From: Methanoregulaceae archaeon
GTDB taxonomy: Archaea > Halobacteriota > Methanomicrobia > Methanomicrobiales > Methanospirillaceae
NCBI GenBank assembly: GCA_019695435.1
Contig: JACTVF010000009.1
Coordinates: forward strand, 1 to 17,389
Length of the DNA stretch: 17,389 nucleotides
Direction of reading: 5' to 3'
Every line of letters starts with the position of its first letter. Within the stretch, counting starts at the first letter, position 1. Shown here one piece after another: positions 1-7,483 of this stretch. The position numbers and the translations under genes were made by a program. The notes below the pieces were generated by a model. That model was not told the DNA's origin and ran no database searches. It saw nothing but the letters and a program-made list of their open reading frames with translations.

Positions 1-35
1 GGCTGGTGCTCGGCAACCTCGACCAGGATCTGTAA
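1..35 (+). CDS. Possible 3' end of an upstream gene (partial)
   Basis: Reading from base 3, ten sense codons (Leu-Val-Leu-Gly-Asn-Leu-Asp-Gln-Asp-Leu) run into a TAA stop at 33-35. The codons are GC-rich like those of the real genes nearby, and the frame would converge on the minus-strand regulator gene that ends at 82. Only eleven codons are visible, so neither the reading frame nor a function can be established; it could equally be noncoding. Confidence 0.3.
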   Translation, partial: LVLGNLDQDL

Positions 36-81
36 CCGGGATACTTCCCGCTTACTACGCAGGATTGAATAGAGGGGATCC

Positions 82-594
82 TTAGCGTCCGGTGTCAAGC
101 AGCACCAGTCCCTGTCCCTTCACATCAAGCTGAGGTATCCGTTTTGCAAGCCCCTTGATGAACACCGGGCTGACACCGAATTTTCTTGAGAGATCGCTGA
201 TGGACGTATTGCCTTCTCCCATCTCTGCCTCGATCTGGCCGACAATGTCGCGGAGGTTCTCGTCGTTCGAGAGCGAGATATACAGGATGTCCGAGAGATC
301 CTGCAGGTTACACTGAAAGTTCGCCCGGAACTTATTATACGTTCCCCTGAACTCCCTCTGCGGCTTCTCACCGGGCTTTGGCATCCGCCACTGTTCTTCC
401 ACGAGATTGCCTTTCTTTAAAATCTGGAGACAGACCGGAACAGATTCATCTTTTACCTGCGCCTGGAGTTCTTTCTCGGTCATCCACGATTTGCTCAGCA
501 GTTCGTATACCTTCTTGAACGCAGGACTGTTGAACGTCATGAGGAGCGGAACAAGTTCTACGGGATCGTTGACAATTCGGATGTGGCCCGGCAC
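82..594 (-). CDS. ArsR/winged-helix-type transcriptional regulator (170 aa)
   Basis: A small predicted cytoplasmic DNA-binding protein. Residues about 25-85 (AFKKVYELLSKSWMTEKELQ... to ILKKGNLVEEQW) read as a winged helix: helix, a TEKEL turn, a recognition-like segment with VPVCLQILKKGNLV, then a basic wing. Residues about 130-150 (SISDLSRKFGVSPVFIKGLA) form a second helix-turn-helix-like stretch. This pattern resembles ArsR-type regulators annotated in methanogens, but no metal-binding Cys cluster is seen, so a metal-sensing role should not be assumed. The start is GTG at 594 with no Shine-Dalgarno sequence, and TATA-like sequences lie about 20-35 bases upstream, so a leaderless transcript is plausible. 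The gene diverges from hypF with only 57 bases between the starts, so it may regulate hypF or itself. Family assignment is by pattern recognition; the target is unknown. Confidence 0.72.
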   Translation of the reverse strand: MPGHIRIVNDPVELVPLLMTFNSPAFKKVYELLSKSWMTEKELQAQVKDESVPVCLQILKKGNLVEEQWRMPKPGEKPQREFRGTYNKFRANFQCNLQDLSDILYISLSNDENLRDIVGQIEAEMGEGNTSISDLSRKFGVSPVFIKGLAKRIPQLDVKGQGLVLLDTGR

Positions 595-651
595 AGTAAA
601 AACCCTATAATTATATCGCGGTATAAATCAATAAATTTATGCGGCACCACC
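595..651. promoter_or_regulatory. Divergent promoter region between the regulator gene and hypF
   Basis: This 57-base AT-rich gap carries two TATA-like stretches, CTATAATTATAT (603-614) and GTATAAATC (620-628). The second lies about 25-30 bases before the hypF ATG at 652. In reverse orientation TATA-like sequence also lies about 20-35 bases before the GTG of the minus-strand gene. Neither start has a clear Shine-Dalgarno sequence, which fits leaderless mRNAs. Assignment of each box to a gene is inference. Confidence 0.5.
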
Positions 652-2892
652 ATGCAAAAAAGGGGCAGAATTTCGGTTCGCGGCATCGTGCAGGGTGTCG
701 GGTTCCGCCCTTTTGTGTATGCCCGGGCCTGCGAGTACGGTATCGCGGGCTCGGTAAAGAACCTCGGGAGCGAGGTGGAGATCTACGCCCGGGGCGAGCG
801 GTTTGCTGATTTTCTTGCGGCAGTCTCCCGGGGCCCGCCGATGTCACGGATCGATTCTGTTGACGTGACAGAGACATCTGTCGATATCCCTGACGGTTTT
901 GTTATCCTCAAGAGCGGGACCGGTTCCTTTTCCGGCATGATCCCGCCCGATATTGCGATCTGCGACGATTGTATCGCGGATATTTTTACCCCGGGCGGGA
1001 GGTACGAGGGGTACTGGGCGACCTCCTGCGTGAACTGCGGGCCCCGGTACAGTATTATCCGTGAGGTTCCGTACGACCGGGAGCGGACAAGCATGGATGC
1101 GTTCCCGATGTGCGCTGCCTGTGCGGGGGAGTACGGCGACCCGCACTCCCGGCGCCACCATGCGCAGACGATCGCCTGCCACACCTGCGGCCCCGAGCTC
1201 CGTCTCACGGACAGGACCGGGACTGATGTCCCGTGTGGCGATCCGATCCGGGAGGCAGCCGCACTGCTCGACGCCGGGAAGATTCTCGCGATCCGGGGCG
1301 TTGGGGGCTTCCACCTTGCCTGTATCGAGGAATCATCGGGAGAACTCAAGTCCCGACTCGGCCGGATCGAGCAGCCGTTCGCGGTAATGGTGCGGCCGGG
1401 TTTTATCGGTCAGATCGCTCTCGTCTCACAAGAGGAGCGGGAACTGCTGGAGAGCCCCGTCCACCCGATCGTGGTGCTGGAGAAACGCGATCACGCATCG
1501 CACCACACGATCAGCAATCTGCACACTATCGGTTGCATGCTGCCCTATACCGGGCTCCACCACCTCCTCTTCTCGCACCTCAAACACCCGCTCTTGATCA
1601 TGACGAGCGCGAACATGCCCGGCTACCCGATGATCACCGATACCCGTGCGGCGCTCGTAAAACTCGCAAAGGATGCGGATTATTTCCTCGTACACAACCG
1701 CACCATCACCAACCGGGTGGACGACTCGGTCATCCGCGACAGCTATATCCTCCGGCTCTCCCGGGGGATCGCCCCGAAGAGGACGGCGATTGACCTTGGC
1801 CCGCGCTGCATCCTCGGCGTCGGCCCGGAGCTGAACGCAAATGCGACGATCTATAAAGGGTGTTTTGCCGTCACCTCCCCTCATGTGGGGAACGTCCGGA
1901 ACCCGGCAACGCTCGAATACCTGCAGGAGACCGTCGCCAAACTCTCGCGGCTGCTCGGGGCCAAATACGAACTCGTCGCCCACGACCTCCACCCCCAATT
2001 CCTTTCCACCCGGTTTGCGCGGGAGATCGCAGAATCGCAGGGGATCGATCTCGTCCCGGTCCAGCACCACCGGGCGCATATCGCGGCGACGACAACCGAG
2101 CCTTGCATCGGGATTGCCATCGATGGCGTTGGATACGGGGACGACGGTACGGTCTGGGGTGGCGAGGTCTTTGCCGGGCAGGTTCCGAACCTTGCCCGGG
2201 TCGCCCACCTCGAACCCGTGGCGATGCCGGGCGGCGACCTGGCCACCCGGTTCCCGGAGCGGATGCTGTACGGCATCCTGCCGGATGAAAAGTGCCTTGC
2301 ACTCCTCACCAGCCGCGGCTGGTCAGAGGTTGAACTCGGCGTGCTCAGAAAACAGGTTGCGGGAAAATTCAACGTCACGATGACGAGCAGCACCGGCCGG
2401 GTGCTCGATGCGGCCGCTGCCCTCCTCGGGATCTGCCGGGAACGTACCTACGATGGGGAGCCGGCGATGAAACTTGAAGCGGCCGCAGCGGGCGGGACGG
2501 TGGAGACGTGGGAACCGGTCTTTTCAACGGTCGATAGGTGCGAGGTCCTCTCCACCCGGACGATCCTCGCAACAGCGTTCTCGCGTTTCTCCCGCGCACC
2601 GGCGGGTGACAGAAACGCCATCCGCGACATTGCGGCGTCCGTGCAGTACAACCTCGCCCGGGGGATCGCCGCGCTTGCCATTCACGCGGCGGAACGGGAC
2701 GACATTAGCCGTGTGGCCCTGAGCGGAGGCGTCGTCGCGAACCGGGCCATCCGGGAGACCATCCGTGCGGAGATCACCCGTGCCGGCCTCTCCCTTCTCA
2801 TCAACGACGCGTACCCGCCCGGCGACGGGTGCGTCTCCTTTGGCCAGTGCGTCTGGGCGGGGACACTCATTTCGGCAGAAAAAAACAGGTAG
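652..2892 (+). CDS. hypF: Carbamoyltransferase HypF, [NiFe]-hydrogenase maturation (746 aa)
   Basis: HypF uses carbamoyl phosphate and ATP to make carbamoyl-adenylate and passes the carbamoyl group to the HypE cysteine, the source of the cyanide ligands of the NiFe centre. All domains are present in order. Acylphosphatase: residues 5-95, with VRGIVQGVGFRPF and Arg19. Two zinc fingers: Cys104/107/126/129 and Cys154/157/176/179, in CX2C-X18-CX2C spacing with HAQTIACHTCGP. YrdC-like domain: about 195-380, with GKILAIRGVGGFHLAC, PFAVM and TSANMPG. Kae1-like carbamoyltransferase domain: about 385-746, with VQHHRAHIAA, DGVGYGDDGTVWGGE and LSGGVVANR. The length is normal for the family. An in-frame start at 583 would overlap the divergent gene; ATG 652 is chosen because the acylphosphatase domain begins right after it. 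No other hyp gene is visible here, so the other maturation genes must lie elsewhere. Confidence 0.97.
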   Translation: MQKRGRISVRGIVQGVGFRPFVYARACEYGIAGSVKNLGSEVEIYARGERFADFLAAVSRGPPMSRIDSVDVTETSVDIPDGFVILKSGTGSFSGMIPPDIAICDDCIADIFTPGGRYEGYWATSCVNCGPRYSIIREVPYDRERTSMDAFPMCAACAGEYGDPHSRRHHAQTIACHTCGPELRLTDRTGTDVPCGDPIREAAALLDAGKILAIRGVGGFHLACIEESSGELKSRLGRIEQPFAVMVRPGFIGQIALVSQEERELLESPVHPIVVLEKRDHASHHTISNLHTIGCMLPYTGLHHLLFSHLKHPLLIMTSANMPGYPMITDTRAALVKLAKDADYFLVHNRTITNRVDDSVIRDSYILRLSRGIAPKRTAIDLGPRCILGVGPELNANATIYKGCFAVTSPHVGNVRNPATLEYLQETVAKLSRLLGAKYELVAHDLHPQFLSTRFAREIAESQGIDLVPVQHHRAHIAATTTEPCIGIAIDGVGYGDDGTVWGGEVFAGQVPNLARVAHLEPVAMPGGDLATRFPERMLYGILPDEKCLALLTSRGWSEVELGVLRKQVAGKFNVTMTSSTGRVLDAAAALLGICRERTYDGEPAMKLEAAAAGGTVETWEPVFSTVDRCEVLSTRTILATAFSRFSRAPAGDRNAIRDIAASVQYNLARGIAALAIHAAERDDISRVALSGGVVANRAIRETIRAEITRAGLSLLINDAYPPGDGCVSFGQCVWAGTLISAEKNR

Positions 2893-2965
2893 CATTCTCT
2901 GGCATTCCCCACAAAAAACAAGCATTTTATCTTGACGGACGTACAAAGATGAGATCAAGCTTGCG

Positions 2966-3376
2966 ATGTATCCGCTGGAATTAATTCAGGAACAGGAAAA
3001 GAGGATCCAGAGCCTGGAAAAGGAGCTCACGGAACTCCGTCAGGGGCTCGCGGCGGTGCACGATTATTTCCTCGAAATCAAGGCCGCGGTCGATGAAAAG
3101 AGCATAAGTGCCGAGCTCAACTTCGGGATCGTCAGGCCCCTTAAGGAAGAGGATGCGGAGTTCGAAGGCATCTGGGATTTCCACCAGAAAATGCTGGTGG
3201 CCGATCCCGCAGGATCCATCCCGCTCGATATCATGTATGATACCTTCGCCCAGTTCTGCCGCAAGAACAGGAAAAAGCCGGTGGACAAGGACGCATTCGA
3301 GTACCTCCTCCCGCAGATGGACGACCCCCGCCCGGTGATCTTCCGGGGAAAATGGCAGGGATGCAGGTTCCGATAA
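2966..3376 (+). CDS. Hypothetical protein with N-terminal coiled coil (136 aa)
   Basis: I do not recognise a family. Residues about 4-45 have a strong heptad-like pattern rich in Glu, Lys, Leu and Gln (IQEQEKRIQSLEKELTELRQ), predicting a coiled coil. The C-terminal half (about 85-136) contains SIPLDIMYDTFAQFCRKNRK followed by DAFEYLLPQM and a basic end (FRGKWQGCRFR). This loosely resembles a small winged-helix fold, as in some primase-helicase accessory domains, but that is a weak impression. There is no signal peptide or membrane segment. A TATA-like TTTATCTT at about 2926 lies between hypF and this ATG, so the gene may start its own unit. The radical SAM gene follows after 30 bases on the same strand, which suggests co-transcription and perhaps a functional link. 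Codon use matches the GC-rich neighbours, supporting a real gene. Confidence 0.75.
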   Translation: MYPLELIQEQEKRIQSLEKELTELRQGLAAVHDYFLEIKAAVDEKSISAELNFGIVRPLKEEDAEFEGIWDFHQKMLVADPAGSIPLDIMYDTFAQFCRKNRKKPVDKDAFEYLLPQMDDPRPVIFRGKWQGCRFR

Positions 3377-3406
3377 ACCGCCTCCGTAGCGGGTGGGCAT
3401 GAAAAC

Positions 3407-4405
3407 ATGGCGCATGTCCGCATCACGGCTGACTCCGGCATCCCGCTTGTCGGCTCGCTCTATTTTGGCATCATTGACAGGGGTACCAGCCTCCTCCAGG
3501 TCCGCCCGAGCTGCGGCTGCAACTTAAACTGCCCGTTCTGCTCGGTCGATGCCGGCCCGTCCTCGAAAACCCGGGCCACCAGTTACGAGGTTGAACTGGA
3601 ATATCTTCTCTCGGCAGTCGAGGAGATCGCCCCCTTCAAGGGCACGGGCGTCGAGTGCCACATCGATTCCCCGGGCGAGCCGCTCATGTACTCCCGGCTG
3701 CCCGAGCTGGTCGCGGCACTCAAAAAAATTGAAGCCGTGAGTATTGTCTCGCTTCAGACAAACGGCACGCTCCTTGACGATGCAAAGATCGCGGCGCTTG
3801 CAGCGGCCGGTCTCGACCGGGTCAATCTCTCACTGCATGCGCTCGATCCGGCGCTCGCCCGAGAGCTTGCCGGCGTTGATTTTTATGATATCAATCAAGT
3901 CACCGGTGCGGCAAAATCGGTTGCGAAAAGTTCCATGGATCTCCTCATTGCCCCGGTCTACGTGCCGGGCATCAACGATGCCGAAATCCCCAGACTGATC
4001 CATTTTGCCCAGGAGTGCGGGGCCGGGAAACGGTTCCCGCCTCTCGGCATCCAGAAATTCGAGCGCTACCGGTACGGCAGGACGCCAAAAGGCATAAAAG
4101 TCCAGAGCTGGTGGCAGTTTTTCAACCGGAGTATCAAGGAGTGGGAGAAATCGTCCGGCCTGCACCTTCGGCTCGATCCAAGGCGGGACTTCGTGACGGT
4201 GCGACGCCCTTCGCTCCCGCAGGTGTTTAAAAAAGGCGAGAAGGCAACAGTCGAGATCCGGGCACCGGGCTGGATCCACGGGGAACAGCTCGGTGTCGCG
4301 AGAAACCGGGTGGTCTCGATCTTCGGCTGCGAGAAAACGTCCGGGCAGGTCCGGGTAAAGATCGTCGCGGCGAAAAACAACATCTACGTCGGTGTGCCGG
4401 TGTAA
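3407..4405 (+). CDS. Radical SAM protein, uncharacterised archaeal type (332 aa)
   Basis: A predicted cytoplasmic iron-sulfur enzyme that would cleave S-adenosylmethionine to start a radical reaction; the substrate is unknown. The 4Fe-4S motif CX3CX2C is at Cys38, Cys42 and Cys45 (CNLNCPFC), close to the N-terminus after a beta-rich segment (SLYFGIIDRGTSLLQVRPSC). A possible SAM-binding stretch is DSPGEPLMY at about 89-97, and SLQTNG/VNLSLHALDP at about 117-147 is typical of the radical SAM barrel. The C-terminal 60 residues (about 272-332) form a basic beta-rich segment (KATVEIRAPGWIHGEQLGVA) resembling a TRAM-like OB fold, so an RNA or nucleic-acid substrate is possible. ATG 3407 is preceded by GGTGGG at 3392-3397. 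The gene probably shares an mRNA with the coiled-coil protein just upstream. A T-run follows at 4467-4472. Confidence 0.88.
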   Translation: MAHVRITADSGIPLVGSLYFGIIDRGTSLLQVRPSCGCNLNCPFCSVDAGPSSKTRATSYEVELEYLLSAVEEIAPFKGTGVECHIDSPGEPLMYSRLPELVAALKKIEAVSIVSLQTNGTLLDDAKIAALAAAGLDRVNLSLHALDPALARELAGVDFYDINQVTGAAKSVAKSSMDLLIAPVYVPGINDAEIPRLIHFAQECGAGKRFPPLGIQKFERYRYGRTPKGIKVQSWWQFFNRSIKEWEKSSGLHLRLDPRRDFVTVRRPSLPQVFKKGEKATVEIRAPGWIHGEQLGVARNRVVSIFGCEKTSGQVRVKIVAAKNNIYVGVPV

Positions 4406-4460
4406 ACCACGGCAACGCGATTCATTGCCGGGGAAACTGCGGAAACAACATCCGGCGATC

Positions 4461-4474
4461 CCGCGGTTTTTTGT
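4461..4474 (+). terminator. T-run terminator after the radical SAM gene
   Basis: A GC-rich CCGCGG is followed by six T residues (4467-4472) about 60 bases beyond the radical SAM stop. Archaeal RNA polymerase commonly terminates at T-runs. An upstream TGCGG (4437-4442 region) could form a weak stem with CCGCG. Confidence 0.4.
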
Positions 4475-4578
4475 CTCTCTAAAAAATGATTCCGGACCCA
4501 ACTCTTATTACCTGATATTGCGAAAAAGCAGATATCCATATCCATCGGAGTGGATCAAACCGCGTACGGGTGAGAGCT

Positions 4579-5469
4579 ATGGGAAAAACATATCCATACG
4601 GGAAAGGCGATGGGACGGTACAGTGGGTATCTCCCGAATGGCTGGAGAACCATCTCCATGACAAGGGGCTCATTGTTCTGGACTGCCAGCCCAATGTCCA
4701 CGAATATATCCAGGATCATATCCCCGGGGCATTGTATGCTCACGAGAACCTGTTCCGCATTCACGAGGGGGCAATTCCGACCCGCTGGATTACGGCCGAT
4801 GCCGCCGAGATCCTGTTCCGGACCCTGGGACTGGAACCGGAAAAACCGGTAGCGGTGTACTCGAGCAGCGGCCCCCTGACAACGTGCGGCAATTATATTG
4901 GCGATGGTCTGGAACAGACCATGGTTGCCTACACGCTGGCACGGTACGGTCACCGGAATGTGTATCTCCTCGACGGGGGGCTGGAAAAATGGAAGGAGGA
5001 AAAACGCCCCGTCACCCGGCAGTTCGATCTGGCGAAGCCGTCTTCGTTTACCGTAAACCTGAAAAAAGATTTCTTCGTGGATTACTACGAATTCATCAGG
5101 ATGAAGGACGAAAAGGATGTCGTCCTGCTGGATGCACGACCATCGCCGGTCTATGAAGGTCAGGGCCCCTGGATCCGGCCCGGCCACATTCCCGGTGCGG
5201 TCAATCTTCCTTGGAAAAGCCTCATGGACGACAAAAATAAAAAACTCATGAAACCCGATGATCAGATCCAGGCACTGGTGCAGGCTGCCGGAGTAACCCC
5301 GGACAAGACCATCATCTGCTCCTGCGGGACCGGGCGTGAGGCTACCAATGAATTCCTGCTTTTCAAATTTTACCTGGGATATAACAACGTAGTTCTCTAT
5401 GAAGGGGGATTTACCGAATGGTCGTCGTATCCGAACAACCAGGTAATGACGGGGAAAACCCCCAGGTAA
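4579..5469 (+). CDS. Two-domain rhodanese, thiosulfate/3-mercaptopyruvate-type sulfurtransferase (296 aa)
   Basis: A sulfur-transfer enzyme that would carry sulfane sulfur on a cysteine and pass it to cyanide or another thiophilic acceptor. Two tandem rhodanese domains are visible. The N-terminal domain (about 15-143) ends with the typical NVYLLDGGLEKW; its loop reads SSSGPLTTC and lacks the catalytic Cys position, as is usual for the structural half of this family. The C-terminal domain (about 165-290) has LLDARPSPVYEG, GHIPGAVNLPW and the active loop CGTGREA with Cys249 as the likely nucleophile, ending in LYEGGFTEWSSYP. The length fits TST/MST enzymes. ATG 4579 is preferred because GGTGAG at 4569-4574 forms a ribosome binding site five bases ahead; an in-frame GTG at 4570 overlaps that site. 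The next gene downstream is also rhodanese-related, suggesting a sulfur-handling pair. Confidence 0.9.
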   Translation: MGKTYPYGKGDGTVQWVSPEWLENHLHDKGLIVLDCQPNVHEYIQDHIPGALYAHENLFRIHEGAIPTRWITADAAEILFRTLGLEPEKPVAVYSSSGPLTTCGNYIGDGLEQTMVAYTLARYGHRNVYLLDGGLEKWKEEKRPVTRQFDLAKPSSFTVNLKKDFFVDYYEFIRMKDEKDVVLLDARPSPVYEGQGPWIRPGHIPGAVNLPWKSLMDDKNKKLMKPDDQIQALVQAAGVTPDKTIICSCGTGREATNEFLLFKFYLGYNNVVLYEGGFTEWSSYPNNQVMTGKTPR

Positions 5470-5576
5470 CCTGACATTTTTACAGGAATCTGAGATGCTA
5501 CAGGAAGCAGGCATGGGCATGTACAGGGAGGATTCTGTTTTCTTACCCGGACCAGAACCGCGGGGTGGATGCCGGT

Positions 5577-6065
5577 ATGTGGTTTGAACGTATTGTTGCC
5601 GGGGGGTTGTCCCACAACTCATACATGATCGGCTCGGGAGGAATAGCGGCAGTCATCGATCCGTGGCGGGATTGCGAAGCTTACCTCGGTTTTGCAGACC
5701 GGCACGATGCCGTCATCACGCATATCTTCGAAACACACCGGAACGAGGATTATGTCTCCGGTGCCCTGAATCTTGCACGCCTGTGCAACGCGCCGATCTA
5801 TCACGGCTCACGGATGGACTTTGCGTACGGGAAAAACCGGGAACGCGTCGGGCATATACCGGGTTCAGCACACGTGTATATCGGGGAGCTCCCGCAGCAC
5901 ATCCCGGAGATCCCCAAAGACCGTCCTGTCATAACGTACCGCGATTCCGGGTACAAGGGGAGCCTTGCGGCGAGCGTGCTTGCGATGCACGGGTTTACTG
6001 ATACGACAAATGTTCTCGGAGGAATGCAGGCATGGGTGTCTGCGGGGTACCCGGTCGAACACTGA
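5577..6065 (+). pseudogene. Decayed MBL-fold/rhodanese fusion with internal deletion (162 aa)
   Basis: The first ~80 residues match the start of MBL-fold proteins that carry C-terminal rhodanese domains (SHNSYMIGSG, AVIDPWRD, then HIFETHRNEDYVSGALNLA in place of HxHxDH). At about residue 83-93 the sequence jumps straight into the end of a rhodanese domain (GHIPGSAHVYIGELPQHIPE, then NVLGGMQAWVSAGYPV). The rest of the MBL domain and any first rhodanese domain are absent; full-length relatives are roughly 450 residues. The rhodanese loop reads R-D-S-G-Y-K where relatives have C-D/G-S-G-Y-R/K. Residue 122 is Arg (CGC at 5940-5942), one transition from Cys TGC. The frame is still open, so it may be expressed, but neither the hydrolase nor the sulfurtransferase site looks functional. 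The start is ATG 5577, with GGGGTGG at 5562-5568 as ribosome binding site. It follows the intact sulfurtransferase by 107 bases. Confidence 0.72.
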
Positions 6066-6248
6066 CGTACTACGGCCACGGGACGATAACGGGTATGATC
6101 CCGGACACCGCCGGGCCGCTGGTGACGGAAGAGGTTCATGACCCGGGCATCCTGAAGACATACCGGAGATGGCGGGAACTCCGTATAGCAGCACCCACTC
6201 TGATGCTATCGCTCCCGCTCTCTTTTAAGAATTTAAGAAAGACCGTGG

Positions 6249-6297
6249 AAAAAACAGGATTACAACGCTGCTTTTGCGGAAACGAAGAAGGAAAAAA
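6249..6297 (-). terminator. Tandem T-run terminator of the ribosomal operon
   Basis: On the minus strand, a run of six T residues (complement of 6292-6297) follows four bases after the L12 stop, and a second run of six T residues (complement of 6249-6254) lies about 40 bases further on. Tandem T-runs downstream of a ribosomal operon fit archaeal intrinsic termination. No strong stem is seen. Confidence 0.5.
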
Positions 6298-6300
6298 GGT

Positions 6301-6612
6301 TTAGCCGAACAGGGCACCGAGCCCTGCCATGCCGCTCTCTTCTTCTGCCTTCTTGTCCTCTTCCTTGTGCTCTTCCTTTGCGGGTGCTGCTGCGTGGCCT
6401 GCTGCTGCGGGTGCTGCGGCAACGGCGACCGGTGCTGCGGCTGCCTTGCTGATGGCCTCTTCAATGTTCACGCCATCGAGTGCTGCGATAAGCGCCTTGA
6501 TCCGTGACTCGTCTGCTGCTACACCTGCGGCGGTCAGTACTGCCTTGACGCCGTTCTCATCGATCTTCTTGCCTGCCTTGTGCAGGAGAAGTGCTGCATA
6601 GATATACTCCAT
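6301..6612 (-). CDS. rpl12: Large-subunit ribosomal protein L12 / P1 (stalk)
   Basis: The archaeal stalk protein; dimers bind the C-terminal helices of L10/P0 and recruit translation factors to the GTPase centre. The protein (103 aa) has the conserved N-terminal dimerisation region [20 protein letters not shown] and the [20 protein letters not shown] segment, then an Ala-rich hinge (about 58-82). It ends in a charged tail ([15 protein letters not shown]) and the conserved GLGALFG. The start ATG at 6612 has a strong ribosome binding site, GAGGTGA, eight or nine bases upstream, in the 22-base gap after L10. It is the last gene of the L11-L1-L10-L12 operon. The tail is lower in net acidity than in haloarchaea, as expected for a non-halophile. 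Confidence 0.97.
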   Translation of the reverse strand: MEYIYAALLLHKAGKKIDENGVKAVLTAAGVAADESRIKALIAALDGVNIEEAISKAAAAPVAVAAAPAAAGHAAAPAKEEHKEEDKKAEEESGMAGLGALFG

Positions 6613-6634
6613 CTTAAATTCACCTCAATAAATT

Positions 6635-7483
6635 TTATTTTACCAGGGTCTTTAACGCCTGGCTTTCTCTCTGGGCTTTACCAATAATCGCATCGACAAT
6701 ATCCCTCTCATAGATTGCCGCCTCGATCGCAAGACCGCGTGCATCCCTGACGGCCTTTGTCAGGATCGGTGCCATGGTCTCTTTCGTCGGGATCGCTGCG
6801 TTCACCGACAGGTTGAACGCCTGCTGGCCGGCAAGCTGGAGCTGGGCGAGGAATTTCGTCTCGTCCACTGCGAGCACGGATGGCTCGTAGAGGTTGCCCT
6901 CGTGGAAGGCTGCCTGGAGGGCGAGCCCCACATCCATGGGCTTGATGTCAAGCTTGATGAGCACACCAGCAAGCTTCGCCGAAATGACCCCGCCTTTCTT
7001 GACGACGGTCTTGGTCTCCCGGATCTTGACCTTGCCGCCTTCAATCGCTGCGGGAATGCCGGCCTGCTGGAGCTCGCCGACAATCGGGCCGGGCTTGAAG
7101 CTCGTGGGCCCCTTCTCGATAACGATGTCCTCAGGGGCGGTCTCGCCGGCCTTTGCGGCCATCTTGGTCTTGGTCTTCTCGAGCTGCTTGTACAGCTTGA
7201 ACGGGTTGTCGTTGGAGAAGATCATCGCGGAATGGCCCGAGATGTACTTGGTGAGGCCTTTCGTGTCCCCGCCAATCTCGGCGAGCGCGTGCTCGATCAA
7301 GGTGTTTCGTGTCACCTTGATGACGGCCTTGCCGCGGAGGTTCCTGCGGATCTGCTGTACCTGCTGTGCGGGGATGCCGTACATGTCGACAAGCCCGATG
7401 AGCGTGTACTCTTTCGCGTGCTTCTTGATCTCCGCGACCTCGTCCTTTTTCCATGCGGGCAGGTGGTGGGTATAGACTGCCAT
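6635..7483 (-). CDS. rplP0: Large-subunit ribosomal protein L10 / P0 (282 aa)
   Basis: The base of the ribosomal stalk; it binds 23S rRNA together with L11 and carries L12/P1 dimers. Recognisable segments are HLPAWKKDEVAEIKKHAKEY near the start, IPAQQVQQIRRNLRGKAVIK and RNTLIEHALAE for the rRNA-binding domain. The archaeal insertion domain has GPTSFKPGPIVGELQQAGIP and VKIRETKTVVKKGG. C-terminal helices for P1 binding cover about 215-282. The protein stops at QALKTLVK and has no acidic tail with a GLGALFG-like end, which many archaeal P0 proteins have; the 22 bases before L12 leave no room for one in another frame. The ATG overlaps the L1 stop by one base (TAATG), so translation is probably coupled to L1. 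Confidence 0.96.
   Translation of the reverse strand: MAVYTHHLPAWKKDEVAEIKKHAKEYTLIGLVDMYGIPAQQVQQIRRNLRGKAVIKVTRNTLIEHALAEIGGDTKGLTKYISGHSAMIFSNDNPFKLYKQLEKTKTKMAAKAGETAPEDIVIEKGPTSFKPGPIVGELQQAGIPAAIEGGKVKIRETKTVVKKGGVISAKLAGVLIKLDIKPMDVGLALQAAFHEGNLYEPSVLAVDETKFLAQLQLAGQQAFNLSVNAAIPTKETMAPILTKAVRDARGLAIEAAIYERDIVDAIIGKAQRESQALKTLVK

Noticed and set aside
583..651. Upstream extension of hypF to an ATG at 583
   Set aside because: The extra 23 residues overlap the divergent gene and its promoter and are not part of the acylphosphatase domain.
6032..6304. Plus-strand open frame of 90 codons after the MBL-rhodanese remnant
   Set aside because: It begins inside the previous gene in another frame, has no domain, and runs through the terminator of the convergent ribosomal operon.
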